DNA of 64,000 bases from Micromonospora sp. WMMA1363 (GTDB taxonomy: Bacteria; Actinomycetota; Actinomycetes; Mycobacteriales; Micromonosporaceae). The stretch's first letter is position 1. Each line of letters opens with the position of its first letter. Position numbers and translations under genes: made by a program. This document shows positions 54,024 to 63,600 of the stretch, in pieces. Under the pieces are notes generated by a model that was not told the DNA's origin, did no database searches, and was given only the letters and a program-made list of their open reading frames with translations. The stretch spans positions 434,001 to 498,000 of the forward strand of contig NZ_JAUALB010000001.1 of assembly GCF_030345795.1 (NCBI RefSeq). Direction: 5' to 3'.

Positions 54024-54743
54024 GTGCTCGTGGCCGGCTTTCCCGCGAACGTTTTCGGCACCAACTGCTACGTGGTCGCGACCGCGCCCGGGGAGCAGTG
54101 TGTGGTGGTCGATCCTGGCGTCGGCGTGCTCGGCCAGCTCGACGGGCTGCTGGCCGAGCACCGGCTGCACCCGGCCGCGGTGCTCCTCACCCACGGCCAT
54201 CTCGATCACACGTTCTCGGTCGCGCCGGTCTGCGGCGCGCGCGGCATCGCGGCTTATGTGCACCCGGGGGACCGGGACCTGCTCGCCGACCCGGCGAAGG
54301 CGTTGTCGGCCGACCTCACCGCGCTTTTCGGGGGGCGTCTGCCGTACAGCGAGCCGGACGACGTCGCTGAGCTGACCGACGGCGTCACGTTGGCGCTCGC
54401 CGGGCTGGAGATCACCGTCGACCATGCACCCGGCCACACCGGGGGGTCGGTGCTCTTCCGGTTGCCCGGCGCCGGCTCGCCGTGGGAGGCGGACGAGATC
54501 TGCCTCTCCGGCGACGTGCTCTTCGCCGGCTCGATCGGCCGCACTGATCTGCCGGGTGGCAGTCTGCCGACGATGCTCACCAGCCTGCGGAGCAAGATCC
54601 TTCCGCTCGCCGACGACACCGTTGTGCTGCCCGGTCACGGCCCTGCGACGACCATCGGCCGGGAGCGTGCGACCAACCCCTACCTCGTCGAGGTGGCCGG
54701 GAACGACGGCGCGCGCCCGGCGGCCCCCGCCCGCGGCCTGTAG
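54024..54743 (+). CDS. Metallo-beta-lactamase-fold hydrolase, glyoxalase II-like
   Basis: 239 aa from the GTG at 54024 (AAGGGGAG upstream). Zinc motif THGHLDHTF (H57, H59, D61, H62), then DHAPGHTGGSVLF, CLSGDVLFAGSIGRTDLPGG and VLPGHGPATTIG. Matches the YcbL/glyoxalase II-like hydrolases seen beside hisS in actinobacteria. Substrate unknown. Bases 53754-54023 hold no supported gene. Confidence 0.9.
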   Translation: MLVAGFPANVFGTNCYVVATAPGEQCVVVDPGVGVLGQLDGLLAEHRLHPAAVLLTHGHLDHTFSVAPVCGARGIAAYVHPGDRDLLADPAKALSADLTALFGGRLPYSEPDDVAELTDGVTLALAGLEITVDHAPGHTGGSVLFRLPGAGSPWEADEICLSGDVLFAGSIGRTDLPGGSLPTMLTSLRSKILPLADDTVVLPGHGPATTIGRERATNPYLVEVAGNDGARPAAPARGL

Positions 54744-54795
54744 CCGCGATCGACTCTTCCCCGCGCGGACCGTGCGGGTTCGTGAACGGAGCACC

Positions 54796-56124
54796 ATGAG
54801 CAAGCCCATGCCGATCTCCGGTTTCCCGGAGTGGACGCCCGCGCAGCGGATGATCGAGCAGTACGTCCTGGACCGGATCCGCGGCACCTTCGAGCTGTAC
54901 GGATTCGCGCCGCTGGAGACCCGCGCGGTCGAGCCCCTCGACCAACTACTCCGTAAGGGAGAGACCTCCAAGGAGGTCTACCTGATCCGGCGGTTGCAGG
55001 CCGACGCCGACGGACCGGCCGGCGACGACGCCCTCGGCCTGCACTTCGACCTGACCGTGCCGTTCGCCCGGTACGTGCTGGAGAACGCCGGCAAGCTTCA
55101 GTTCCCGTTCCGCCGCTACCAGATCCAGAAGGTGTGGCGGGGCGAGCGACCGCAGGAGGGCCGCTACCGGGAATTCCTCCAGGCCGACATCGACATCGTC
55201 GACCGGGACACGCTCGCTCCGCAGCACGAGGCGGAGATGCCGCTGGTGGTCGGCGACGCGTTGCGCTCGTTGCCGATCCCGCCGGTACGCATCCAGGTCA
55301 ACAACCGCAAGATCTGTGAGGGCTTCTACCGAGGCGTTGGGCTCACCGACCCGGAGGCGGCGCTGCGGGCCGTCGACAAGCTGGACAAGATCGGCCCCGC
55401 GAAGGTCGCCGAGCTGCTGGTCGAGAGCGCCGGGGCGAGCGAGGCGCAGGCCAAGGCCGTCCTGGCGCTGGCGGAGATCTCCGCCCCGGACGTGTCGTTC
55501 GCCGATTCGGTGCGCGCGCTCGGGGTGAGTCACCCGCTGCTCGACGAGGGTGTCGAGGAACTGGTCCGGGTGGTGGCGACGGCCGCCGAACACGCCCCCG
55601 GCCTCTGCGTGGCCGACCTGCGGATCGCCCGCGGCCTGGACTACTACACCGGCACCGTCTACGAGACGCAGCTGATCGGGTACGAACGGTTCGGCTCGAT
55701 CTGCTCCGGCGGCCGGTACGACAACCTGGCCAGCGCCGGCACGGTGTCGTACCCGGGGGTGGGCATCTCGATCGGCGTGACCCGGCTGCTCGGCCTGCTC
55801 TTCGGCGCGGGCGCGTTGACCGTCTCGCGGGACGTTCCCACCTGCGTGCTGGTGGCGGTCGTCAACGAGGAGCAGCGCGGCGCCAGCAACCGGGTCGCCG
55901 AGGCGCTGCGGGCGCGTGGGGTGCCGACCGAGGTGTCGCCGAGCGCGGCGAAGTTCGGCAGGCAGATCCGGTATGCCGAGCGGCGCGGCATCCCGTACGT
56001 GTGGTTCCCGGGTGCCGAGGGCGCCTCGGACGAGGTGAAGGACATCCGCTCCGGCGAGCAGGTGTCGGCGGAGGTGGGTGTGTGGACCCCCCCGGCGGTG
56101 GATCTGAAGCCGCTCGTGAGCTGA
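54796..56124 (+). CDS. hisS: Histidyl-tRNA synthetase
   Basis: 442 aa. Class II synthetase: motif 1 region (LDRIRGTFELYGFAPLETRA), FDLTVPFARYVLENAGKLQF, motif 2 with RYQIQKVWRGERPQEGRYRE, and the HisRS-specific RIARGLDYYTGTVYET, SICSGGRYDNLA, GVGISIGVTRLL. C-terminal anticodon-binding domain is complete. Confidence 0.95.
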   Translation: MSKPMPISGFPEWTPAQRMIEQYVLDRIRGTFELYGFAPLETRAVEPLDQLLRKGETSKEVYLIRRLQADADGPAGDDALGLHFDLTVPFARYVLENAGKLQFPFRRYQIQKVWRGERPQEGRYREFLQADIDIVDRDTLAPQHEAEMPLVVGDALRSLPIPPVRIQVNNRKICEGFYRGVGLTDPEAALRAVDKLDKIGPAKVAELLVESAGASEAQAKAVLALAEISAPDVSFADSVRALGVSHPLLDEGVEELVRVVATAAEHAPGLCVADLRIARGLDYYTGTVYETQLIGYERFGSICSGGRYDNLASAGTVSYPGVGISIGVTRLLGLLFGAGALTVSRDVPTCVLVAVVNEEQRGASNRVAEALRARGVPTEVSPSAAKFGRQIRYAERRGIPYVWFPGAEGASDEVKDIRSGEQVSAEVGVWTPPAVDLKPLVS

Positions 56125-56174
56125 ACCGACCTGGTTGTCGTGGCGGATACCCCTGGCGCGTACGGACGATCGCA

Positions 56175-56205
56175 CCTACGGTGGCGTAAGTTACGCCACC
56201 GTAGG
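56175..56205. promoter_or_regulatory. 31-bp near-perfect palindromic operator before the desaturase
   Basis: Two 15-base arms (CCTACGGTGGCGTAA and its exact complement) around a single G. It ends 9 bases before the GTG and includes the ribosome-site region (TAGGGAG). A TetR-type operator controlling the desaturase is the natural reading; no regulator gene is next to it. Confidence 0.85.
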
Positions 56206-56214
56206 GAGACCGTA

Positions 56215-57150
56215 GTGACCGTCCTCAGCCAGACCGCCCTGTTGCACGAGCTCGAAGTCGTCGTCGAGAAGAACCTCGACCGGCACCTGTCGATGGCGAA
56301 GGAGTGGTTCCCGCACGAGTACGTGCCGTGGAGCGAGGGGCGGACCTTCGACGGGCCGCTGGGCGGCCAGCCCTGGACCGAGGGTGACTCGACCCTGCCC
56401 GACGTGGCCCGGACCGCGCTGATCGTCAACCTGCTCACCGAGGACAACCTGCCCTCGTACCACCACCAGATCTCCACCCTCTTCGGCCGGGACGGTGCGT
56501 GGGGGACCTGGGTGCACCGGTGGACCGCCGAGGAGGGGCGGCACGGCACGGCGATCCGGGACTACCTGACGGTGACCCGCGCGGTCGACCCGGTGGCCCT
56601 GGAACGGGCCCGGATGGTGCACATGTCGGCCGGCTACCGCAACGCACACGACGAGCAGATGCTGCACTCGCTGGCGTACGTGTCCTTCCAGGAACTCGCC
56701 ACCCGCATCTCGCACCGCAACACCGGCCGGGCGGCCGAGGACCCGCGGTGCGAGGCGCTGCTCGCGCGGATCGCCGCCGACGAGAACCTGCACATGGTGT
56801 TCTACCGCAACCTGCTCGGCGCGGCCTTCGAGCTGGCCCCGAGCCAGACGATGCGGGCGGTGGCCGACGTGCTCGCCGGCTTCCAGATGCCGGGCAACGG
56901 CATCGAGGGTTTCGCCCGCAAGTCGGTGGCGATCGCCCTCGCCGGCATCTACGACCTGCGCCAGCACCGCGACGAGGTGGTGCTGCCGGTGCTGCGGCAG
57001 TGGGACGTCTTCCGCGTTGCGGGTTTGGATTCCGACGGTGAGGCCGCCCGCGAGCAGATCGCCACCCACCTCGACGAGCTGGAGCGTGCCGCCGCCCGCT
57101 TCGAGGAGAAGCGCGACGCCCGCCGCGCCCGTCGGTCCACCGGGAGTTGA
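56215..57150 (+). CDS. Ferritin-like acyl-ACP desaturase
   Basis: 311 aa, GTG start. Di-iron ligands are visible: E76 (LLTEDNLPS), E106/E107 and H110 (TAEEGRHG), E160 (SFQELATR), and E190/H193 (ADENLHMVF). N-terminal WFPHEYVPWSEG is typical of DesA-type enzymes. Introduces a double bond in acyl-ACP and so sets membrane fluidity. Expected to be repressed through the palindrome just upstream. Confidence 0.9.
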   Translation: MTVLSQTALLHELEVVVEKNLDRHLSMAKEWFPHEYVPWSEGRTFDGPLGGQPWTEGDSTLPDVARTALIVNLLTEDNLPSYHHQISTLFGRDGAWGTWVHRWTAEEGRHGTAIRDYLTVTRAVDPVALERARMVHMSAGYRNAHDEQMLHSLAYVSFQELATRISHRNTGRAAEDPRCEALLARIAADENLHMVFYRNLLGAAFELAPSQTMRAVADVLAGFQMPGNGIEGFARKSVAIALAGIYDLRQHRDEVVLPVLRQWDVFRVAGLDSDGEAAREQIATHLDELERAAARFEEKRDARRARRSTGS

Positions 57151-57253
57151 CCGCCACGGCCGCGGAAGAGTCGCCGCGGCCCCGGGAGAGCGACCCGACC
57201 GCCTCACCCCGCCCCGGGTCAACCCCCCGGTCCGTCGCCGGCGCGCCGTGAGA

Positions 57254-57302
57254 CCCCGAATGCGGTCACCGCCGGCTCTCGAAGCGGTGACCGCATTCGG
57301 GG
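57254..57302. terminator. Hairpin downstream of the desaturase
   Basis: 19-bp perfect stem (57254-57272 with 57284-57302) and an 11-base loop. There is no T run, so it could be a terminator or a binding site. The remainder of 57151-57440 has no supported gene. Confidence 0.6.
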
Positions 57303-57440
57303 CGGCCTACGCCCGGAGCTGGGCGGCGTTGCTGCCCGGATCGGACCAGGAGAACCCACGGCCGCGGTCCTGCATCTGTGTCATGGACCCAGCCTCGCAG
57401 GCGTTTGCTGAGTCTGTCAATCAGACCTAGCCTGGCGGGC

Positions 57441-57917
57441 ATGAGACCCGCGGCACTGGACTGGTCGGTCGAGAACTGCACGATCGCTCGCGCGATGGAC
57501 GTCCTCGGCGAGAAGTGGACCCTGCTGGTGTTGCGCGAGGTGTTCAACGGCGTCCGCCGCTTCGACGACATGCGGGTCCGCACCGGCATCCCTCGTCAGG
57601 TGCTCACCAACCGGCTGAGCACCCTCGTCGCGCAGGGTGTGCTGTGCCGGGAGCCGTACCGGGAGCCTGGCAGCCGCCTGCGCCACGAGTACCGGCTGAC
57701 CCCGAAGGGCCTTGACCTGTGGCCGGTGCTGGTCGCCGTCCTGGCCTGGGGCGACCGATACCTCGCCGACCCGGAGGGCTCGCCACTGCGGGTGGCACAC
57801 CGAGACTGTGGCGGCGAGGTCGGCGTCGTGCTGCGCTGCGAACACGGGCACGAGGTCGACGAACCCCGCGACAGTGTGCCCCGTCCCGGTCCCGGCGCCC
57901 GCCGCCGGTGCGCCTGA
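57441..57917 (+). CDS. HxlR-family transcriptional regulator
   Basis: 158 aa from the ATG at 57441. Winged-helix HxlR signature: ARAMDVLGEKWTLLVLREVF, RRFDDMRVRTGIPRQVLTNR and YRLTPKGLDLWPVLVAVLAW, with a Cys in the N-terminal part (ENCTIAR) and others near the end. No ribosome site is obvious. Target genes unknown; nothing divergent lies next to it. Confidence 0.85.
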   Translation: MRPAALDWSVENCTIARAMDVLGEKWTLLVLREVFNGVRRFDDMRVRTGIPRQVLTNRLSTLVAQGVLCREPYREPGSRLRHEYRLTPKGLDLWPVLVAVLAWGDRYLADPEGSPLRVAHRDCGGEVGVVLRCEHGHEVDEPRDSVPRPGPGARRRCA

Positions 57918-58097
57918 GCCCACGGTCGCCTCTCGGTTGCCCGGCCGGACGGGACGCCGCGCGTGGACGCCGAAGCTCCGCGCGTCCGGCACCCGTACGT
58001 CGAGAAGGAGCCCTTCCCCGCACCCGTGGAACGCCGGTGCGGTAGCCCTGACAGAATGCCGGGCAGAGACATTCCGCAGACGAGGGAGACGCACGTC

Positions 58098-59921
58098 GTG
58101 ATCCGTACCCATGACGCCGGCAGCCTGCGCCCGACGGACGCCGGCACCACGGTGACGCTCGCCGGGTGGGTGGCCCGCCGGCGAGACCACGGCGGCGTCA
58201 TCTTCGTCGACCTGCGCGACGGCTCCGGTGTGGTTCAGGTCGTCTTTCGCGAGGAGGACGCGCACGGGCTGCGCAACGAGTTCTGCGTGAAGGTCACCGG
58301 CGAGGTGACCCGCCGCCCCGAGGGCAACGAGAACCCGGACCTGGCGACCGGCGAGATCGAGGTGACCGGGACCGAACTGGAGGTGCTGTCCGAGGCGGCG
58401 CCGCTGCCGCTGCCGGTGGACGACCAGATCGAGGCCGGCGACGACGTCCGGCTGCGCTACCGCTATCTGGACCTGCGCCGCGGCGGCCCGGCGGCGGCGA
58501 TTCGGTTGCGCTCCCGCGCCAACCAGATCGCCCGCACCCTGCTGCACGAGCGGGACTTCCTGGAGATCGAGACCCCGACCCTGACCCGGTCGACGCCCGA
58601 GGGTGCCCGCGACTTCCTGGTGCCGGTCCGTCTCCAGCCCGGCACCTGGTATGCGCTGCCACAGTCGCCGCAGCTGTTCAAGCAACTGCTCATGGTCGGT
58701 GGCATGGAGCGGTACTACCAGATCGCCCGCTGCTACCGGGACGAGGACTTCCGTGCCGACCGCCAGCCGGAATTCACTCAGCTCGACATCGAGATGTCCT
58801 TCGTCACCGAGGACGACGTGATCGACCTCGGCGAGGCGCTCGTGTCCGCGCTGTGGAAGGAGCTGGCCGGACACGAGATCGCCCGACCGATCCCGCGGAT
58901 CACGTGGCACGACGCGATGGCCCGGTACGGCTCGGACAAGCCGGATCTGCGGTACGGCGTCGAGCTGACCGAGTTGACCGACTACCTGTGCGGCACCACG
59001 TTCCGGGTGTTCGCCAGCGCGATCGACGCGGGCGGATACGTTGGGGCGGTGGTGATGCCGGGCGGCGCGGCGCAGAGCCGCAAGGAACTGGACGGCTGGC
59101 AGGACTGGGCCAAGGCTCGGGGCGCGAAGGGCCTTGCCTACGTGGTGCTCGACGCGGAGACCGGTGAGGCGCGCGGTCCGGTGGCCAAGAACCTCTCCGC
59201 CGACCACCTGGCCGGGCTGGCCGACGCGGTCGGCGCCAAGCCCGGCGACGCGATCTTCTTTGCCGCCAGCGCCGCCACCCGAGAGGCGCAGGAGCTGCTG
59301 GGTGCGGCTCGGATCGAGATCGCCAAGCGCGCCGGCATGGTCGACGAGAGTGCCTGGGCGTTCTGCTGGGTCGTCGACGCGCCGATGTTCGAGCCGGTCT
59401 CCGACCAGGAAACCGCCGGAGCGGGTGGCTGGACCGCCGTACACCACCCGTTCACCTCGCCGAACTCGGAGTGGGTGGACCGGTTCGAGGAGGCCCCGGA
59501 CCGGGCCCTCGCGTACGCGTACGACATCGTCTGTAACGGCAACGAGATCGGTGGTGGTTCGATCCGTATCCACCGTGGCGACGTGCAGCAGCGGGTCTTC
59601 GACCTGCTCGGCATCACGCCCGAGGAGGCGCAGGACAAATTCGGCTTCCTGCTGGAGGCGTTCACGTACGGTCCGCCGCCGCACGGCGGCATCGCTTTCG
59701 GTTGGGATCGGGTCTGCATGCTGCTCGCCGGCGCGGACTCGATCCGCGAGGTGATCGCTTTCCCGAAGACGCGCGGCGGGTTCGACCCACTGACCGGCGC
59801 GCCGACCCCGATCACGGTCCAGCAGCGCGCTGAGGCCGGGATCGACGCCAAGCCCAAGCCGCCGGCCACTGTCCACACCGGCACCGCGGGTCCGGCGGCC
59901 CCCGTCGCCGACCCCACCTGA
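58098..59921 (+). CDS. aspS: Aspartyl-tRNA synthetase
   Basis: 607 aa from the GTG at 58098 (GAGGGAG upstream). N-terminal OB-fold anticodon domain ([20 protein letters not shown]), class II core with [20 protein letters not shown] and [23 protein letters not shown] insertion domain ([19 protein letters not shown]), and motif 3 ([20 protein letters not shown]). Length is that of bacterial AspRS; possibly non-discriminating, not decided from sequence. Confidence 0.95.
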   Translation: MIRTHDAGSLRPTDAGTTVTLAGWVARRRDHGGVIFVDLRDGSGVVQVVFREEDAHGLRNEFCVKVTGEVTRRPEGNENPDLATGEIEVTGTELEVLSEAAPLPLPVDDQIEAGDDVRLRYRYLDLRRGGPAAAIRLRSRANQIARTLLHERDFLEIETPTLTRSTPEGARDFLVPVRLQPGTWYALPQSPQLFKQLLMVGGMERYYQIARCYRDEDFRADRQPEFTQLDIEMSFVTEDDVIDLGEALVSALWKELAGHEIARPIPRITWHDAMARYGSDKPDLRYGVELTELTDYLCGTTFRVFASAIDAGGYVGAVVMPGGAAQSRKELDGWQDWAKARGAKGLAYVVLDAETGEARGPVAKNLSADHLAGLADAVGAKPGDAIFFAASAATREAQELLGAARIEIAKRAGMVDESAWAFCWVVDAPMFEPVSDQETAGAGGWTAVHHPFTSPNSEWVDRFEEAPDRALAYAYDIVCNGNEIGGGSIRIHRGDVQQRVFDLLGITPEEAQDKFGFLLEAFTYGPPPHGGIAFGWDRVCMLLAGADSIREVIAFPKTRGGFDPLTGAPTPITVQQRAEAGIDAKPKPPATVHTGTAGPAAPVADPT

Positions 59922-60131
59922 TTCGGAAGCTGCCTGGCCTACCCCTTTGAGGTCCGGCTTACCCGCCTTTTGGCGCTGCTGCGGGCTGCCGGGTTGGCAA
60001 CCGTGTTCGGGCGCCCCGTTCCCGCAGCCAGCCCCGCGCAGATCATGAGGTTGACGGGTCTCGACACGGCGTGTCGGCTCCGCTAGCTTCATGATCAACC
60101 AAGTCGGCTCGGTGCGAGGAGGGGTGGCGGG

Positions 60132-60935
60132 GTGACCGTGCTCGTCGTGGGGGGCAGCGGGTTTCTCGGCCGCGAGGTGTGCCGGCAGGCGGCGGCCGGA
60201 CGGCGGGTGGTCGGGACCTGCCACGCCGGGTTCGTCGGAGTGCCGGGCGTCGACGCGCGCCGGCTGGACGTCACCGACCGCTCCGCCGTGCGCGCGCTCC
60301 TCGCCGAGGTGCGCCCCGACGCCGTGGTCGCCACCGCCTACCGGTACGCCGACTGGGCGGTCACCGCCGACGGCGCCGCCCACGTCGCGTACGCCGCCGC
60401 CGAGGTGGGGGCGCGGCTGGTGCACCTGTCCAGCGATGCTCTGCACGCCGGGCGTCCGTCGCCGTACCCCGACGACGAGCCGCCCACACCGGTCTTCGCG
60501 TACGGGGCGGCGAAGGCGGCGGCCGAGACCGCCGTGCGGGCGATCGATCCGGGCGCGGTGCTGGTGCGGACCTCGCTGATCGTGGGGGAGGGGAGCAAGC
60601 AGGTCCAGCTCTGCCGCGACGCTCTCGCCGGCCGGGTCGCCCTGTTCACCGACCAGGTCCGCTGCCCGGTCGACGTGGTCGATCTGGCCGCCGCCGTCCT
60701 GGAACTGGTGGACTCCCAGGTGTCCGGGCCGCTGAACGTGGCCGGCCCGGAGGCGGTCAGTCGCGCCGAGCTGGGCCTGCTGGTCGCCGCGAGGCTCGGC
60801 CTCGATCCCGCGGGCCTGCAAACCACCAGCGCAGGGTCTGGGCTGCTCCGTCCCACCGAGGTACGCCTCGATTCGACCCGGGCGGCCGGCCTGCTCGCCA
60901 CCCGCCTGCGCGGGATCACCGAACTTCTGTCCTGA
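60132..60935 (+). CDS. RmlD-like NAD(P)-dependent reductase
   Basis: 267 aa, GTG start. Rossmann motif VLVVGGSGFLGREV at the N-terminus, HLSSDALHAG and the catalytic-type YGAAKAAAE (Y-x3-K), then NVAGPEAVSRAELG near the end, as in dTDP-4-dehydrorhamnose reductase relatives. No other sugar-nucleotide genes nearby, so substrate is open. Gap 59922-60131 shows no gene. Confidence 0.8.
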   Translation: MTVLVVGGSGFLGREVCRQAAAGRRVVGTCHAGFVGVPGVDARRLDVTDRSAVRALLAEVRPDAVVATAYRYADWAVTADGAAHVAYAAAEVGARLVHLSSDALHAGRPSPYPDDEPPTPVFAYGAAKAAAETAVRAIDPGAVLVRTSLIVGEGSKQVQLCRDALAGRVALFTDQVRCPVDVVDLAAAVLELVDSQVSGPLNVAGPEAVSRAELGLLVAARLGLDPAGLQTTSAGSGLLRPTEVRLDSTRAAGLLATRLRGITELLS

Positions 60936-60973
60936 CCGCGTCCGCAGCGCCGGGTGCCACGACAGGAAAGATG

Positions 60974-61016
60974 TGCACAACTATTGTGCATAACTACCGT
61001 GCACAATTATCGTGCA
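60974..61016. promoter_or_regulatory. Tandem TGCAC..GTGCA operators before the ArsR-type gene
   Basis: Site 1: TGCACAA-CTA-TTGTGCA (60974-60990, perfect 7-bp arms). Site 2: TGCAC-AATTATC-GTGCA (61000-61016). Their centres lie 26 bp apart. Site 2 ends 3 bases before the GTG start, so bound protein would block transcription or initiation. Likely autoregulation. Confidence 0.75.
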
Positions 61017-61019
61017 TGT

Positions 61020-61610
61020 GTGGCAGAGACACCGGCGAAGCGAACGGCCGTCCGGACGGTCCAGTTGGGCGGTCGCCAGGTGCGGATGCTGGCTCATCCG
61101 CTGCGGCTAAGACTGCTCGGGCTGCTGCGGATGGACGGCCCGGCGACCGCGACGCGGCTGGCCGCGAAGCTGCACACCAACACCGGCGCCACCAGCTACC
61201 ACCTCCGGCAACTCGCTGACGTAGGGCTCGTCGTCGAGGAACCCGACCTCGGCACGGGTCGTCAGCGGTGGTGGCGGGCCGCCCACGACGTCAGCCGCTT
61301 CGGCGCCACCGACTTCGACGACGACCCGGACGCCCGGGCCGCGGTGGCGTGGATCGAGGCCAACTGGGTCCGGTGGATGGCGGAGCAGACCGAGCGGTGG
61401 CTGAAGGCCGCACCGGACCTGCCCCGGCCGTGGCGGGAAGCCGCCTCCATCGGCGACATGGTGCTGCGCCTCGATCCCGCTCGCCTGCGATCCCTCAACG
61501 AGGAACTCCGGCAGGTCGTCCTGCGGTACCGCGACGAATCGACAGCGGACGGGGCGGACGAGCGCGACGTGTTCGTCTTCCTGTCCGCCTTCCCCCGCGT
61601 GGAGGAGTGA
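61020..61610 (+). CDS. ArsR-type winged-helix regulator
   Basis: 196 aa from the GTG at 61020. HTH region: RMLAHPLRLRLLGLLRMDGP, ATRLAAKLHTNTGATSYHLR, then QLADVGLVVEEPDLGTGRQR with the wing, followed by a longer helical C-terminal domain. It overlaps its own operators upstream and ends 2 bases before the transporter ATG, so the two form an operon and the regulator probably controls the pump. Confidence 0.9.
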   Translation: MAETPAKRTAVRTVQLGGRQVRMLAHPLRLRLLGLLRMDGPATATRLAAKLHTNTGATSYHLRQLADVGLVVEEPDLGTGRQRWWRAAHDVSRFGATDFDDDPDARAAVAWIEANWVRWMAEQTERWLKAAPDLPRPWREAASIGDMVLRLDPARLRSLNEELRQVVLRYRDESTADGADERDVFVFLSAFPRVEE

Positions 61611-61612
61611 CG

Positions 61613-62986
61613 ATGCCCCTCACCGCCCGTCAGGTCCGGCGGCGTTACCTCGTGCTGCACGGTCTGCGCTGGTTGCCGGTCGGGCTGGTCATCCCGGTGA
61701 CCATCCTGCTCATGCAGGAGCGTGGCCTGTCGCTGACCCAGATCGGCCTGGCCGCCGCCGCGCAGGGCCTGCTCGTCCTCATCCTCGAACTACCGACCGC
61801 CGGCCTCGCCGACGCGATCGGTCGGCGGCCGCTGCTGATCGTCGCCGCGTTGGTCAACCTCGCCGCCACCGGCCTGCTCGTGGTGGCCGACACCTTCGCG
61901 CTGCTGGTGGCCGTCTGGGCGGTACAGGGCGTCTACCGGGCCCTGGACAGCGGTCCCCTGGAGGCATGGTACGTCGACAGCACCCTCGCCGCCGACCCGG
62001 ACGCCGGGTACGAGAAGGGGCTGGCCCAGGGTGGTACGGTGCTCGGCCTCAGCATCGCCGCCGGTGCGCTGCTCAGCGGCGGCCTGGTCGCGCTCGGCCC
62101 GGTCGGGCCGGTCACCGCCCTCACCACGCCGGTCCTGGTGGCCGTGGTGTTCCAGCTGGTGTCGCTGCTGGCGTTGCTGACCCTGCTGGTCGAGACCCGT
62201 CCGGCCGCCGGTGCCGGGGCGCTGCGATCCTCGGTCGCGGCGGCGCCGAGCATGCTCGGTCAGGCGTTCCGCCTGCTGCGCCGGTCCCGGGTACTGGCCG
62301 CCCTGGTGGCAGTCGAGATCTTCTGGGGCTTCGGCATGGTCACCTTCGAGAACCTGCTGCCGGTACGCCTCGCCGAGGTCGTCGGCGACGCCGATCGCGC
62401 CGCGGCGCTGCTCGGGCCGGGCAGTACGGTGGCCTGGCTGGTCTCGGCCGGCGGCGCCGCGCTCACCCCACTGCTGACCCGCCGGCTCGGTGCGGCGCCC
62501 GTCGCCATGCTGCTGCACGTCGTACAGGGCGTCGCGGTGGTCGGCATGGGCCTGCTGGCCGGCCCGGTCGGCGTGCTGCTCGCCTACTTCGCCTGCTACG
62601 CCATGCACGGTGGTGCCAATTCCGTCTACAAAGGGCTCGTGCACCGCCAGGTCGACGGGCCGCACCGGACCAGCGTGATCTCGCTGACGTCGATGGTGGG
62701 GATGCCGTCCGCCGCCCTCGGCGGGGTGCTGCTCGGCATGGTCGCCGACCGCGCGGGCGTGCCCACCGCGATGCTGTTCGGCGCGGTGGTGCTGGCTGCC
62801 GCCGCGCTGTTCTACCTGCCCGTCTGGCGGGCGGCCGGCGGCTGGCGCCCGCCGACCAACGCCACGTCGGCCGATCCCGCCCGCCCCGACCGCGGGCCGG
62901 AATCAGGTGGCGCCGAGTTGGCTGACGCGGAGGCTGCGGCACCTCGTCGATCAGCGAGCCCAGTGCGGGGTGGTCGGCGTCGGTGA
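61613..62986 (+). CDS. MFS transporter
   Basis: 457 aa. About 12 hydrophobic helices, starting LRWLPVGLVIPVTILLMQER; the loop 2-3 motif LADAIGRRPLLIV matches MFS motif A. The C-terminal ~50 residues are polar and disordered. Cotranscribed with the ArsR-type regulator; probable efflux pump of unknown substrate. GGAGG precedes the ATG. Confidence 0.85.
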   Translation: MPLTARQVRRRYLVLHGLRWLPVGLVIPVTILLMQERGLSLTQIGLAAAAQGLLVLILELPTAGLADAIGRRPLLIVAALVNLAATGLLVVADTFALLVAVWAVQGVYRALDSGPLEAWYVDSTLAADPDAGYEKGLAQGGTVLGLSIAAGALLSGGLVALGPVGPVTALTTPVLVAVVFQLVSLLALLTLLVETRPAAGAGALRSSVAAAPSMLGQAFRLLRRSRVLAALVAVEIFWGFGMVTFENLLPVRLAEVVGDADRAAALLGPGSTVAWLVSAGGAALTPLLTRRLGAAPVAMLLHVVQGVAVVGMGLLAGPVGVLLAYFACYAMHGGANSVYKGLVHRQVDGPHRTSVISLTSMVGMPSAALGGVLLGMVADRAGVPTAMLFGAVVLAAAALFYLPVWRAAGGWRPPTNATSADPARPDRGPESGGAELADAEAAAPRRSASPVRGGRRR

Positions 62987-63385
62987 GGCGGACCACCGGC
63001 TGCTCCGGCTGCCCGGGCGGGGGCGTGGTGGTCCCCAGGAGGTACCACTCCCGCGCCGCACCACGACGAGGTGGCGGCCGAGGAGCCCCGGGCCGAGCCG
63101 GGGCAGGTGCAGCCACCGACCCGGGGCGAGCGTGCCCTCCGCGACGAGACCGGCCAAGACGTCGACCGCCGGCCGGGCGCGCCGGTCGCCCTGCCGGTCG
63201 TGCCCTGCGGTGTGGAAAGCAGCCAGCCCACCGTGCCGTCGCGCCGCCAGCCGCGGGGCATCCCGTCGTGCCACAGGGCAGGTCGGACGTACGCGCGTGG
63301 CCGGCCACCGAGAGCGGGGCCTGCCGTCCGACCAAGGCATTGTCCACGGTGATCCCCGCCCAGCCACCGTTCAACTGTGGAACAC
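62925..63385 (-). pseudogene. Decayed acetyltransferase-like gene
   Basis: Protein-like pieces lie in all three minus frames in a sensible order: GWAGITVDNALVGRQAPLSV, then YVRPALWHDGMPRGWRRDGT plus VGWLLSTPQGTT, then AVDVLAGLVAEGTLAPGRWL plus HLPRLGPGLLGRHLVVVRR, then REWYLLGTTTPPPGQPEQPV and RLTDADHPALGSLIDEVP. At least two or three frameshifts are needed to join them, and the expected C-terminal part is missing where it meets the MFS gene. It resembles actinomycete GNAT-linked proteins; the family call is from memory. Confidence 0.6.
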
Positions 63386-63600
63386 CCTCGGTGTCTCCTC
63401 GGGCTCCTCCTGCTCGCCCTGCACCTCGCCGGAGTGGGCCGCGGGTCGGGCAGCGGCCGGGGCCGCTGGTACTAGGGCCGACGCGTCCCGGCCGGGGCTG
63501 ACCGCGACCGATCACTCCCGGTCCGGCCGGCGCTTCGTTCCGGGCTCGGCCCGTGGCGCTGGTTCTGGCGTCACCGGCCGAGCCCGGTACTGTTCCCGTG

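Noticed and set aside
57417..60980. 1187-codon minus-strand frame opposite the HxlR gene, aspS and the reductase.
   Set aside because: Covers three well-supported plus-strand genes and has no domain of its own.
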